A DNA stretch of 64,000 nt. Origin: Fontibacterium temperatum. Its GTDB lineage: Bacteria; Pseudomonadota; Alphaproteobacteria; Pelagibacterales; Pelagibacteraceae. The position numbers and the translations under genes were made by a program. Of this stretch, positions 46,564-55,561 are shown piece by piece (the stretch's first letter is position 1; each line of letters opens with the position of its first letter). The notes beneath the pieces are model-generated. The model was not told the DNA's origin. It worked only from the letters and a program-made list of their open reading frames with translations, and made no database searches. The stretch covers positions 310,001-374,000 of the forward strand of contig CAXNKS010000001.1 in NCBI GenBank assembly GCA_964203055.1, in the 5' to 3' direction.

Positions 46564-47818
46564 TTACTCTTCTAACATTAGCGCCGCATAAATTAAGTTT
46601 TTTTTCTAATTTACTGTAACCTCTGTCTAAATGATAAATCCTATTAATTGTTGTAGTGCCTTTCGCAGATAAAGCTGCCAAAACTAAACTTACAGATGCC
46701 CTTAGATCTGTAGCCATTACTTCGGCACCATTTAAGTTATTAATTCCTTTTATTGTGGCCTTTTTTTTTTTTATTTCTATATCGGCGCCCATTCTCATTA
46801 ATTCCGAAACGTGAAGAAATCTATTTTCAAATATCTTTTCATTAATTACTGATGATCCTTTAATCTGAGTAGCTAGAGACATAAACTGTGCCTGCATATC
46901 GGTTGGAAACCCAGGATAAGGCTTGGTAGTAATTTTAAATGGTTTTAATTTATGCTTTTTAAAAATAACAAAAGAGTCTTTAAAAGTTTTAATTTCAGCT
47001 CCACTTTTTTTTAAAACGTTAAATATGTTATCTAAATGATCATTATTAACATTTTTGATTAATAATTTTCCGTTAGTTATCAAAGCTGCGATTGCATATG
47101 TTGCGGCTTCTATTCTGTCTGGAATAATCCTGTGTTTTATTGGATATAAATATTTTACTCCTTTTATAATGATTTTTCTTTTTGAATTATACTTTATGTC
47201 TGCTCCACATTTATTTAAAAATTTTATTAAATCTATAATCTCTGGTTCTATTGCAGCGTTACGAATTTTTGTCACCCCCTTAGCAAGGACCGCCGCTATG
47301 ATAATGCTTTCCGTTGCACCCACCGAAATGATAGGAAATTTAATATTAGCGCCTAATAATCCTTTTGGTGCGCTCGCATCAATGTAACCGCTCTTTACAT
47401 TAATTTTTGCACCAAGTTTTTTTAATGCATCTAAATGCAAGTTAACTGGTCTTGCTCCTATAGAGCAGCCACCTGGCAAAGACACTCTAGCTTTTCCAAA
47501 TTTAGCTAATAATGGCGCTAAAACTAAAACACCAGCTCTCATAGTTTTCATTATAGAATATGGAGCAAAATACTTATCTTTATTTTTTTTTGATATTTTT
47601 AAGATTTCTTTCTCTTCATCAAAATCAACTTCTCTACCGAGAACTCTTATTAAACTTATTAAAGTATAAATATCTCTAACTTTAGGAACGTTCTCAAAGG
47701 AAATGGCATCATCAAATAATAATGAAGATATAATTATAGGAAGACTTGCGTTTTTAGAGCCGGAAATAACTACTTCACCAGAGAGTTTCTTACCTCCCTT
47801 AATTAATAGTTTCTGCAT
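46556..47818 (-). CDS. murA: UDP-N-acetylglucosamine 1-carboxyvinyltransferase
   Basis: First committed step of peptidoglycan synthesis. 420 residues. Substrate site MQKLLIKGGKKLSGEVVISGSKNASLP-like start, catalytic Cys loop in SLPGGCSIGARPVNLHLDAL near 116 (Cys kept, so fosfomycin-sensitive type), YPGFPTDMQAQF near 301. Follows dcd by 2 nt. Confidence 0.97.
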   Translation of the reverse strand: MQKLLIKGGKKLSGEVVISGSKNASLPIIISSLLFDDAISFENVPKVRDIYTLISLIRVLGREVDFDEEKEILKISKKNKDKYFAPYSIMKTMRAGVLVLAPLLAKFGKARVSLPGGCSIGARPVNLHLDALKKLGAKINVKSGYIDASAPKGLLGANIKFPIISVGATESIIIAAVLAKGVTKIRNAAIEPEIIDLIKFLNKCGADIKYNSKRKIIIKGVKYLYPIKHRIIPDRIEAATYAIAALITNGKLLIKNVNNDHLDNIFNVLKKSGAEIKTFKDSFVIFKKHKLKPFKITTKPYPGFPTDMQAQFMSLATQIKGSSVINEKIFENRFLHVSELMRMGADIEIKKKKATIKGINNLNGAEVMATDLRASVSLVLAALSAKGTTTINRIYHLDRGYSKLEKKLNLCGANVRRVND

Positions 47819-47820
47819 CT

Positions 47821-48375
47821 TTAAATTTTTGGAAGGGTGACGCCTTTTTGCTTCATATATTTTCCCTTTTTATCAGCATATGAAGTTTCTGGTTCTTGAT
47901 CACCTTTTAAAAAAATAAACTGACAAGCACCCTCGTTTGCATAAATTTTTGCAGGTAATGTTGTTGTATTTGAAAACTCAAGAGTTACATGCCCCTCCCA
48001 CTCTGGTTCTAAAGGAGTAACATTAACAATAATTCCACATCTTGCATAAGTGCTTTTGCCAAGGCAAATTACCAAGACATCTCTTGGAATCTTAAAATAT
48101 TCAACTGTTCTAGCTAGAGCGAATGAATTGGGGGGAATTATACAAACGTCAGTTTTTCTTGTTACAAAACTATTTTTTGAAAATTTTTTTGGATCTACTA
48201 ATGCTGAATCTATATTTGTAAATATCTTAAACTCATTAGAAACCCTTGCATCATAACCGTAGGAAGACAGTCCATAAGAAATCGTATTTTTTCTTTGCTG
48301 TTTTTGAACAAAAGGACTTATCATTTTTTTCTCTAATGACATTTTTTTTATCCAATGATCAGATAAAACGCTCAT
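47821..48375 (-). CDS. dcd: dCTP deaminase
   Basis: Converts dCTP to dUTP for dTMP synthesis. 184 residues with SYGLSSYGYDARVSNEF near 34, SFALARTVEYFKIP near 101, GKSTYARCGIIVNVTPLEPEWEGHVTLE-type catalytic region near 126 (Glu near 138) and FLKGDQEPETSYADKKGKY. Its start overlaps the upstream 36-codon gene by 4 nt (ATGA). Confidence 0.95.
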   Translation of the reverse strand: MSVLSDHWIKKMSLEKKMISPFVQKQQRKNTISYGLSSYGYDARVSNEFKIFTNIDSALVDPKKFSKNSFVTRKTDVCIIPPNSFALARTVEYFKIPRDVLVICLGKSTYARCGIIVNVTPLEPEWEGHVTLEFSNTTTLPAKIYANEGACQFIFLKGDQEPETSYADKKGKYMKQKGVTLPKI

Positions 48376-48482
48376 GCTTTTCTTTCTTTTATTTTTTTTA
48401 AAAATTCTTTTCTTTTTTTTAAATTCTCTCTAAGGGCTTCTGAAAGACGTTCTTTTTTTAAATCTTTTTGATTGTTAATCAT
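48372..48482 (-). CDS. Small basic conserved protein (36 aa) upstream of dcd
   Basis: Starts MINNQKDLKKERLSEALREN and ends LKKRKEFLKKIKERKA. Translationally coupled to dcd through an ATGA overlap. The core SEALRENLKKRK resembles short alphaproteobacterial proteins with an AALRxNLxRRK motif that are left as hypothetical. Predicted to be one charged helix; function unknown. Too small to be certain. Confidence 0.5.
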   Translation of the reverse strand: MINNQKDLKKERLSEALRENLKKRKEFLKKIKERKA

Positions 48483-48498
48483 CAAAATCAAACGCGGA

Positions 48499-48690
48499 CT
48501 ATTTATTTGGATTTGTTAAATCATCCAAAGTAATAGGCTTATTAATATCGTGCATTTCTTGTTCTGGTTCTTTTGCTGGTATGGTTGAGGCTCTTTTGGC
48601 TTTTTTTAAAGCAAGACGTTCTTTTCTCTTCGCTTCTTTAAGCATAGCTCTTTCTCCACGTTTAGACTTATAATCATAATGAATACCCAT
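48499..48690 (-). CDS. Hypothetical charged protein (63 aa)
   Basis: MGIHYDYKSKRGERAMLKEA, then a Lys/Arg/Ala-rich helix (KRKERLALKKAKRAS) and an acidic, Pro-containing tail (AKEPEQEMHDINKPITLDDL). The upstream GGAGGCTCACCC provides a GGAGG SD about 8 nt before the ATG, supporting translation. No family recognised with confidence. A nucleic-acid or ribosome-associated role is a guess from charge only. It lies between cspA and the 36-aa gene. Confidence 0.65.
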   Translation of the reverse strand: MGIHYDYKSKRGERAMLKEAKRKERLALKKAKRASTIPAKEPEQEMHDINKPITLDDLTNPNK

Positions 48691-48723
48691 GGGTGAGCCT
48701 CCTCCATCAAAAAAATCTAGATA

Positions 48724-48933
48724 TTAAACTTTTTTTAGACTTACAGCTGATGGACCTTTTTTTCCATCTTCGATATCAAATGTAAGGACATCTCCTTCGT
48801 CAAGATAGTCAATACCTGCATCTTTAACAGCTGACATATGAACGAATACGTCTTTTTGTTTGTCGTCTCTCTCAATAAAACCGTAGCCTTTGCTACCGTT
48901 AAACCACTTTACTTTACCTTTTATGCTACTCAT
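48724..48933 (-). CDS. Cold-shock domain protein
   Basis: CspA-type OB fold of 69 residues from ATG 48933. RNA-binding motifs KVKWFNGSKGYGFIERDD (RNP1) and DVFVHMSAV (RNP2) are complete. An in-frame TTG 12 codons upstream is unlikely because it falls just before an inverted repeat in the leader. Acts as an RNA chaperone or transcription antiterminator. Confidence 0.93.
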   Translation of the reverse strand: MSSIKGKVKWFNGSKGYGFIERDDKQKDVFVHMSAVKDAGIDYLDEGDVLTFDIEDGKKGPSAVSLKKV

Positions 48934-48969
48934 CTTACGTTTATTTACTTTCGTTATTATGTTGTTCAA

Positions 48970-48989
48970 TTTGAATACTATTATTCAAA
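48970..48989 (-). promoter_or_regulatory. Perfect inverted repeat in the cspA leader
   Basis: TTTGAATA-CTAT-TATTCAAA: two exact 8-bp arms with a 4-nt spacer, 37-56 nt before the cspA ATG. In RNA it folds into a hairpin near the predicted 5' end; in DNA it could be an operator. Leader structure controls many cold-shock genes, which makes either reading plausible. Confidence 0.45.
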
Positions 48990-49002
48990 GTGAGACTCGT
49001 GT

Positions 49003-49029
49003 TTAATAGGTATAATAGCCCATTGTCAA
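49003..49029 (-). promoter_or_regulatory. Candidate cspA promoter
   Basis: Read on the minus strand: an exact -35 TTGACA (49029-49024), a 15-bp spacer, and a weak -10 TATTAA (49008-49003). The spacer is short, so the true -10 may be shifted. It would start transcription near 48996, placing the inverted repeat at the 5' end of the mRNA. Confidence 0.4.
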
Positions 49030-49135
49030 GATTGCTAACGTATAGCTTGTAATTTTATTGATTTTAATAGCTAATTATTTAGTTTTAAATGTTTATTTCG
49101 GAACAACTATAAATTACAAATTTTAAATTCAAAAT

Positions 49136-49211
49136 GCCCACATAGCTTAGTTGGTAGAGCACTTCCATGGTAAGGAAGAGGTGGCCAGTTCGATTCCGGC
49201 TGTGGGCACCA
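49136..49211 (+). tRNA. tRNA-Thr(GGT)
   Basis: 76 nt with encoded CCA. Acceptor GCCCACA / TGTGGGC, D-arm GCTT...GAGC, anticodon stem CTTCC / GGAAG around ATGGTAA with anticodon GGT, T-arm GGCCA-GTTCGAT-TCCGGC region. Discriminator A. Lies 89 bp upstream of aceE on the same strand. Confidence 0.94.
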
Positions 49212-49287
49212 AGTTTTAAAATTCCCAATGTCGTTTTTATCTAATATTTAAGCCAAAATTTTAATGGTTTTATAAAAAACATTTAAA

Positions 49288-49293
49288 TATAAT
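49288..49293 (+). promoter_or_regulatory. -10 element immediately upstream of aceE
   Basis: TATAAT ends 7 bp before the aceE ATG, so transcription would begin at or next to the start codon. There is no SD. This suggests a leaderless aceE mRNA. The -35 match 17 bp upstream (TGGTTT) is poor. Confidence 0.35.
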
Positions 49294-49300
49294 AAACTCT

Positions 49301-52300
49301 ATGAATTTAGAAATTAAGGTTCCTGATATAGGGGATTTTAAAAATGTTGAGATCATAGAAGTATTAATAAAAGAAGGTGATCAAATTAAGAAAAATGATC
49401 CAATACTTACATTAGAAAGTGATAAATCAAGTGTAGAGGTTCCCTCTCCTTTTGATGGTAAAATTTCAAGTATAAAAGTTAAAGTTGGAGACAAAGTCTC
49501 AAAAGGATCATTGATAGCTACTTTAAGTAATGGAGATTCATCAAAAATAAAGGATAACAAATCTATTCTTCCGGAAACAGAAAAAATCATTCAAGAAGCT
49601 GAAAAAATTTTAAAAAAAATAGATCCTGAAAAAAAAATTATAAAAGAAGAGATTAAACAAAATTTTGAAACAAAAGTTGAGTATAAGAAATTTACAAACT
49701 ATTCTTCTGCACAAGATACTATCGGCGATGTAGACCCTCAAGAGACTATAGAGTGGATTGAATCATTAAATAGTGTTGTTGAAAGAGATGGTCCAAAAAG
49801 AGCCAATTATCTTTTGGGTAAATTAATTAATCAAGCTTACATCTCTGGTTCGAATTTACCTTACAATCAAAAAACACCCTATATCAATACAATACCGAGG
49901 GAGATGGAAGCCAAATCTCCTGGAGATCAAGTCTTAGAAAATAAAATAAGGTCTTTAATTAGATGGAATGCAGCATGTATGGTTGTGCGTGCTAATAAAA
50001 AACTTCCCGAGCTTGGTGGGCATATTGCAACTTTTGCATCTGCTGCAACTTTATATGATGTTGGTTTTAACCATTTTTGGAAAGCCCAAAATGAAAAAAA
50101 TCTAGGAGATTTAATTTATTTTCAAGGTCACTGTGCTCCTGGTATTTATGCAAGATCCTTTCTTGAAGGAAGAATAACTACAAAACAATTAGAAAATTTT
50201 AGACAAGAAGTTGATGGGGAAGGATTGTCTTCATATCCTCATCCATGGCTAATGCCAAACTATTGGCAATTTCCAACGGTATCAATGGGTCTTGGTCCTA
50301 TCATGGCAATTTATCAGGCAAGATTTATGAAGTATTTGCAAAACAGATCTTTAATAGAAGATCAAAATAGAAAAGTTTGGGTTTTTTTAGGTGATGGAGA
50401 AATGGATGAGCCTGAGTCAACCGGCGCCATTAGTTTAGCATCAAGAGAAAGATTGGATAACTTAGTATTTGTAATCAATTGCAACCTTCAAAGATTAGAT
50501 GGTCCCGTAAGAGGTAATGGAAAAATAATTCAAGAAATGGAAGGTTTGTTTAGAGGAGCAGGCTGGAATGTAATTAAAGTAATTTGGGGATCTTACTGGG
50601 ACTCTCTTCTTGAAAAGGATAAAACAGGTCTTTTAATGAAAAGAATGGAAGAGTGCGTTGATGGAGAATATCAAGCATTTAAAGCAAAGGGTGGTGCTTA
50701 TGTTAGAAGTCATTTTTTTGGAAAATATCCAGAATTAAGAGATTTAGTTTCAAATATGACCGACGATGATATTTGGAAATTAAATAGAGGCGGTCACGAT
50801 CCTCATAAAGTATATGCCGCATATCATGCCGCACAAAATCACAAAGGAGCCCCTACAGTAATTTTAGCAAAAACTATTAAAGGTTATGGAATGGGTAAAA
50901 GCGGGGAAAGTATTAATACAACCCATCAACAAAAGAAATTAGACGTCAATGATATGTATTATTTTAGAGATCGATTTAATATTCCAATTACAGATAAGCA
51001 AGTTGAAAACTTAGAGTTTTATAAACCTGATGAAAAATCAGAAGAAATTCAATACATCAAAGAAAGAAGAAAACAACTTGGTGGTTTTATTCCAACAAGA
51101 AAAACAAAAACAAAAGCTCTAAAAACACCAGCTACTGAAATTTTTGAATCTTCTTATTTAGATTCTGGAGATAGAGAACTATCAACAACTATGGTTCTTG
51201 TAAGTATTCTTACTAAAATTTTAAGAGACAAAGAATATTCTTCACGATTAGTTCCAATAATTCCAGATGAAGCAAGAACTTTTGGAATGGAAGGATTTTT
51301 TCAAAAAATTGGAATTTATGCTCACGAAGGTCAAAAATATGAACCTGTAGATTCTGAACAATTAAGTTCTTATCGTGAAGACAAAAGTGGTCAAGTATTA
51401 GAGGAAGGAATTACAGAGGCTGGTGCTATGTCCTCTTGGATAGCCGCAGGAACATCGTACTCAAATCATAATATTGAAATGATTCCTATCTATCTTTTTT
51501 ATTCAATGTTCGGCTTTCAAAGAATTGGCGACTTTGCTTGGGCGGCTGGTGATGCTCAGTGTAGAGGTTTTTTAATTGGAGCGACATCTGGCAGAACCAC
51601 TCTTGCAGGTGAAGGATTACAACACCAGGATGGTCACAGTTTAGTAATGGCATCTACTATTCCAAATTGTGTCAGTTATGACCCAACTTTTTCTTATGAA
51701 TTAGCAGTAATATTTGAAGATGGATTGAAAAGAATGCATGAAAAACAAGAAAATGTTTTTTATTACATAACAACATTAAATGAAAATTATAAACATCCAG
51801 CAATGCCTAAGGGTGCAAAAAAGGAAGATATCTTAAAAGGCATGTACTTATTTAAAGAAATTAATAATAAAGGAAAAACTAAAGTTCAATTGCTGGGATC
51901 TGGAGCAATATTAAATGAAGTAATAAAGGCAGCGGAAATATTAAGTTCTGACTTTGGAATTGATTCCGATATCTGGAGTGTAACAAGCTTTAACGAATTA
52001 AGAAAAGATGCAATAGAAGTTGAAAGAAAAAATTTACTAAACCCAGATAAAAAACCAGAAAAAACCTACATAGAAAAATGTTTTGAAAAAAGAACAGGTC
52101 CTTTTATAGCAGCGACGGATTATATTAGAACATTATCTGAAGGAATTAGAAACTATGTTCCTGGCACCTATGTAACTTTAGGAACAGATGGATTTGGAAG
52201 GAGCGATACTAGAAAAAATTTAAGAAAGTTTTTTGAAGTTAATAAAGAATTTATTGTTTACTCTACATTAAGCACTTTAGTAAAAGAGCAAAAAATTGCA

Positions 52301-52372
52301 TCCAAAGTAGCTACTGATGCGATGAAAAAATATAATATTGATCCAAAAAAACCTATTCCAACAAAACTATAG
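49301..52372 (+). CDS. aceE: Pyruvate dehydrogenase E1, homodimeric type, with N-terminal lipoyl domain
   Basis: Decarboxylates pyruvate using ThDP and passes the acetyl group to lipoyl arms. 1023 residues. Residues 1-76 are a complete lipoyl domain with the attachment Lys42 in LESDKSSVEVPSP, then a Lys/Glu linker (about 80-140), then an AceE body starting DVDPQETIEWIESLN. The ThDP site is GDGEMDEPESTGAI near 364, with NLVFVINCNLQRLDGPVRGNG after it. GFQRIGDFAWAAGDAQCRGFLIGATSGRTTLAGEGLQHQDGHS-type C-terminal region is intact. E1 normally lacks a lipoyl domain, so the fusion is unusual. aceF follows after 6 nt; lpd is not in the window. Confidence 0.93.
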   Translation: MNLEIKVPDIGDFKNVEIIEVLIKEGDQIKKNDPILTLESDKSSVEVPSPFDGKISSIKVKVGDKVSKGSLIATLSNGDSSKIKDNKSILPETEKIIQEAEKILKKIDPEKKIIKEEIKQNFETKVEYKKFTNYSSAQDTIGDVDPQETIEWIESLNSVVERDGPKRANYLLGKLINQAYISGSNLPYNQKTPYINTIPREMEAKSPGDQVLENKIRSLIRWNAACMVVRANKKLPELGGHIATFASAATLYDVGFNHFWKAQNEKNLGDLIYFQGHCAPGIYARSFLEGRITTKQLENFRQEVDGEGLSSYPHPWLMPNYWQFPTVSMGLGPIMAIYQARFMKYLQNRSLIEDQNRKVWVFLGDGEMDEPESTGAISLASRERLDNLVFVINCNLQRLDGPVRGNGKIIQEMEGLFRGAGWNVIKVIWGSYWDSLLEKDKTGLLMKRMEECVDGEYQAFKAKGGAYVRSHFFGKYPELRDLVSNMTDDDIWKLNRGGHDPHKVYAAYHAAQNHKGAPTVILAKTIKGYGMGKSGESINTTHQQKKLDVNDMYYFRDRFNIPITDKQVENLEFYKPDEKSEEIQYIKERRKQLGGFIPTRKTKTKALKTPATEIFESSYLDSGDRELSTTMVLVSILTKILRDKEYSSRLVPIIPDEARTFGMEGFFQKIGIYAHEGQKYEPVDSEQLSSYREDKSGQVLEEGITEAGAMSSWIAAGTSYSNHNIEMIPIYLFYSMFGFQRIGDFAWAAGDAQCRGFLIGATSGRTTLAGEGLQHQDGHSLVMASTIPNCVSYDPTFSYELAVIFEDGLKRMHEKQENVFYYITTLNENYKHPAMPKGAKKEDILKGMYLFKEINNKGKTKVQLLGSGAILNEVIKAAEILSSDFGIDSDIWSVTSFNELRKDAIEVERKNLLNPDKKPEKTYIEKCFEKRTGPFIAATDYIRTLSEGIRNYVPGTYVTLGTDGFGRSDTRKNLRKFFEVNKEFIVYSTLSTLVKEQKIASKVATDAMKKYNIDPKKPIPTKL

Positions 52373-52378
52373 TTTAAA

Positions 52379-53915
52379 ATGGCTAAAATTGTTGATTTAG
52401 TAGTTCCCAATATTGGTGATTTTAAAAATGTAGAAATCATAGAAGTTCTTATAAAAGAAAATCAAAATATAAAAAAAAATGATGGGATTATTACTTTAGA
52501 AAGCGACAAATCAAGTGTTGAGGTTCCCTCTCAGTTTTCAGGTAAAGTTAAAATTATTAAAGTTAAAGTTGGAGATAAAATTTCTGAAGGTGATAAAATA
52601 GGTGAAATAGAAATTACTTCTGATGAACCAATCCAAGAACAAAAATTAGAAAATAAAAAAATTGAAATACAAAAAGAAAGTAGAGCTCCTAAAGATACAA
52701 CGTTATTAAAAATTCCAGCCCTTGGAACAGCTAAAAAATTAATAATTTCTGAAATTTTTTTAAAAAAAGATCAATTTATTAAAGCTGATGATATAGTATT
52801 ATTAATTGAGGATGAAGAAAGTGCTTATGAGATTCCATCCCCAATATCAGGAATTGTTAAAAATATAATACTTAAAAAAAGGACAGCAAGTTAAAGCTGG
52901 AGATTCAATTGCAGAAATTCTTAATCAAAATTTAGAAACAAAAATAAAAGAACAAGTAATTGTAGAAAATCTTGCTCAAGACAATAATCAATATCAAAAT
53001 ATTAAAAGTGCAAGTCCAAAAATAAGAAAATTTGCTAGAGAACTAGGTGTTAATATTCAGTTAGTTGAGGGAAGCGCTAGAAAAGGAAGAATTCTTGAAG
53101 AAGATATTAAACAATTTATTAAAAGTACTTTAAACAATAAGATTAACAAAGATGAGGTTATACAAAAAATAGAAGTAAAAGAAGAAAAGCTTCCCTATGA
53201 GCATGGAGAATTTGGTGAGATTGATGTACAAAAAATACCAAGAATTAAAAGGCTATCTGGTCCTCATTTAGTCAAAGCCTGGAATGAAATTCCTCATGTA
53301 ACTCAATTTGATGAAATTGATGTTACAGATATGGAGCACTTTAGAAAAAATTTAATAGATCTTAATACAAAAGAAAAAATTACTATCACTCCTCTTGCCT
53401 TCATAATGAAAGCATTGGTTAATGGAATGAAAAAATACCCAAATTTTAATTCATCACTTGAGCCTACTGGTGAAAATATTATTTATAAAAAATATTTTCA
53501 TATTGGAGTTGCCGTAGATACACCTCATGGTTTGATGGTTCCAAAAATGAGAAATGTTGATCAAAAAGATCTTCTAACTTTAAGTAATGAACTTAGAAAA
53601 ATTAGCAAGCTTAGTAAGGAACTTAAAATAGATAAAAAAGAATTTTTTGGAGGGTCAATGACGATTTCTAGTTTAGGAGGAATTGGTGGAAGTTTTTTTA
53701 CTCCAATTATTAACAATCCAGAAGTAGCAATAATTGGAATAGGAAAAACAGAAATAAAACAAGTATTTATTGAGGGAAAATTTATAGCAAGAGCAATGAT
53801 GCCAATATCTCTCTCTTATGATCACAGAATAATTGATGGAGCAGAAGCGGCTAGATTCTGTCAAGATCTCAAACTTAGTCTTGGAAAAAACTTTGCTTTC
53901 AATTTATCATTTTAA
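52379..53915 (+). CDS. aceF: Dihydrolipoamide acetyltransferase (E2), frameshifted
   Basis: Forms the core of pyruvate dehydrogenase. Layout: lipoyl domain 1 (1-78, Lys44 in LESDKSSVEVPS), lipoyl-like domain 2 (about 113-190, IEDEESAYEIPSP with Glu in place of the lipoylated Lys), E1/E3-binding domain SASPKIRKFARELGVNI, then the catalytic domain with SYDHRIIDGAEAARF (His and Asp) near the end. The frame breaks at the A7 run 52874-52880; six A give LKKGQQVKAGDSIAEI and 511 residues. Domain 1 is nearly identical to the lipoyl domain on AceE. Confidence 0.92.
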
Positions 53916-53917
53916 AA

Positions 53918-55021
53918 ATGATAAATGGTTATTGTGAAGAAAAATATAATCCTGTAAAAAAAATATTTGAAAGTTACTTCTTAAAACAAGAAGAAATTGG
54001 AGCCTCTTTTGCAATTTACAAAGAAGGAAAACCATTAATAGATCTACATGGTGGTTTTAAAAATAAAAATAATAAGAATTGGGAAGAAAATACAATTGTA
54101 AATGTATTTTCAGCGACAAAAGGAATTTACGAAATTATTGTTTCTATTCTAATTGATCAAAACATTTTAGATTTAGAAAAATCTGTTTCTTATTATTGGG
54201 ATGCTTTTAAACAAAGTAATAAAAGAGAAATAAAACTAAAACATATTCTATCTCATCAATCTGGACTCTATAGATTTAAAGAAAAGATTACACAACAAGA
54301 TCTTTTAGATTGGAATAAAATAATAGCTATTTTAGAAAATCAGGAACCAGATCATCAGTGTGGTGAAAAAACTTATTATCACGCAAAAACACATGGATTT
54401 TTAATTGGTGAAATTATAAAGAAAACAACAAACAAAAGTTTAGGAGAACTAACTTCTGAATTGCTATCAAAAAAACTAAATTTAGATTTTTTTATTGGAA
54501 CTCCAAAAAATAAACTTTCTAATATTGCTTTTCTTTATGAGGATAAGAATGAAAGTAAAATTTCAGCTGAATTTAATGCATTTAATAATCCTGAACATGA
54601 AATAAATTTTTATAATAACGAAAATTGGCAAACTGCTGAAGTTCCTTCAATGAATGGTCATGGCAATGCAAGATCTATTGCTAAAATTTATGATATTTTT
54701 GTAAATGATCTAATATTAGAAAAAAATATTTTATTATCAAAATCATCAATTAAAAAATGTTTAACTGAGAGCATTAGTAGAATTGATGAAAGTTTAATGT
54801 TGCCAATTAGATGGTCTCAAGTTGGTTTAATCCTTCGTGGTGGATGGTTATTTGGAAAGAATAAGGAATCTTTTGGTCACAATGGTTGGGGTGGATCTTT
54901 GGGTTTTGCTGATCCAATATTAGGAATAGGAGTTGCTTATACTACAAATAAAATTAATCCAACAATGGGTTCAGATTTTAGAATTATTAATTTACTTAAA
55001 GAATTTTATAAATTGCATTAA
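53918..55021 (+). CDS. Beta-lactamase-fold serine hydrolase (class C / EstB-like)
   Basis: 367 residues without a signal peptide, so probably cytoplasmic. The serine nucleophile is in FSATKG (SxxK, Ser65-Lys68), the second-motif Tyr in TYYHAKTHGFLIGEII near 154, and FGHNGWGGSLGFADP near 318 replaces the KTG box. This fits esterase or peptidase-like members of the beta-lactamase family rather than true resistance enzymes. The substrate is unknown. It follows aceF by 2 nt and its stop overlaps the methyltransferase relic. Confidence 0.82.
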   Translation: MINGYCEEKYNPVKKIFESYFLKQEEIGASFAIYKEGKPLIDLHGGFKNKNNKNWEENTIVNVFSATKGIYEIIVSILIDQNILDLEKSVSYYWDAFKQSNKREIKLKHILSHQSGLYRFKEKITQQDLLDWNKIIAILENQEPDHQCGEKTYYHAKTHGFLIGEIIKKTTNKSLGELTSELLSKKLNLDFFIGTPKNKLSNIAFLYEDKNESKISAEFNAFNNPEHEINFYNNENWQTAEVPSMNGHGNARSIAKIYDIFVNDLILEKNILLSKSSIKKCLTESISRIDESLMLPIRWSQVGLILRGGWLFGKNKESFGHNGWGGSLGFADPILGIGVAYTTNKINPTMGSDFRIINLLKEFYKLH

Positions 55022-55561
55022 ATATTATCTGGTCTAAGCCATGCAGGTTTTTTTAAAAAAGCATTAAATAAACCATTTAATCTATAATAATGAATTAAAA
55101 ATTTTTTTTATTAAAAAATATTAATGCAATAAATAATTTAAATATTGATGAGAATAAATTTACTAATAGTAACTTTATATGCAATCAAAACTCCAAAATG
55201 TTTATAATTATAATAAAATAAAGATTGTACTATACTTTCTTTTTTTGCATTATTTAAAGCAGCCTTACCATCTTGATTATTTCCCAAAGATAAGTTTGAA
55301 AGACCTGCTGGATCTAAAGTAATAGAATAAACCTTTGATTCGGATGAAGAATTAAGCGCAAATAAAGCAGTCGTTTTTCCACTACAGGTACCAAATTCAA
55401 AAATATTTTTTGAGGATTTAGCTAAACAAGATAGTATCCATGCTTCATAATCACTTGTCATGCCCACTACTTCAAACGAAGGATTAATAAAAAAATTTTT
55501 TATTACTACATCTTCTTTTGGGAACTTAAATTCAGTATTTTTTGATGGTAAAAAATTTCAT
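55018..55561 (-). pseudogene. Class I SAM-dependent methyltransferase relic
   Basis: An N-terminal part starts at ATG 55561 (MKFLPSKNTEFKFP after removing one base of the six-A/T run 55550-55555) and continues FEVVGMTSDYEAWIL to the SAM motif FEFGTCSGKTTALFA. After LFYYN the sequence no longer resembles the family and stops at 55138. Beyond it, 55018-55090 encodes IHYYRLNGLFNAFLKKPAWLRPDNI, which looks like the original C-terminus. The middle of the Rossmann domain appears deleted or scrambled, so this is a pseudogene rather than one sequencing slip. It fills the 610-nt gap between the hydrolase and tRNA-Ser. Confidence 0.65.

Noticed and set aside
53918..55021. Antibiotic-resistance beta-lactamase
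   Set aside because: No signal peptide and no KTG box; EstB-like esterase/peptidase motifs fit better.
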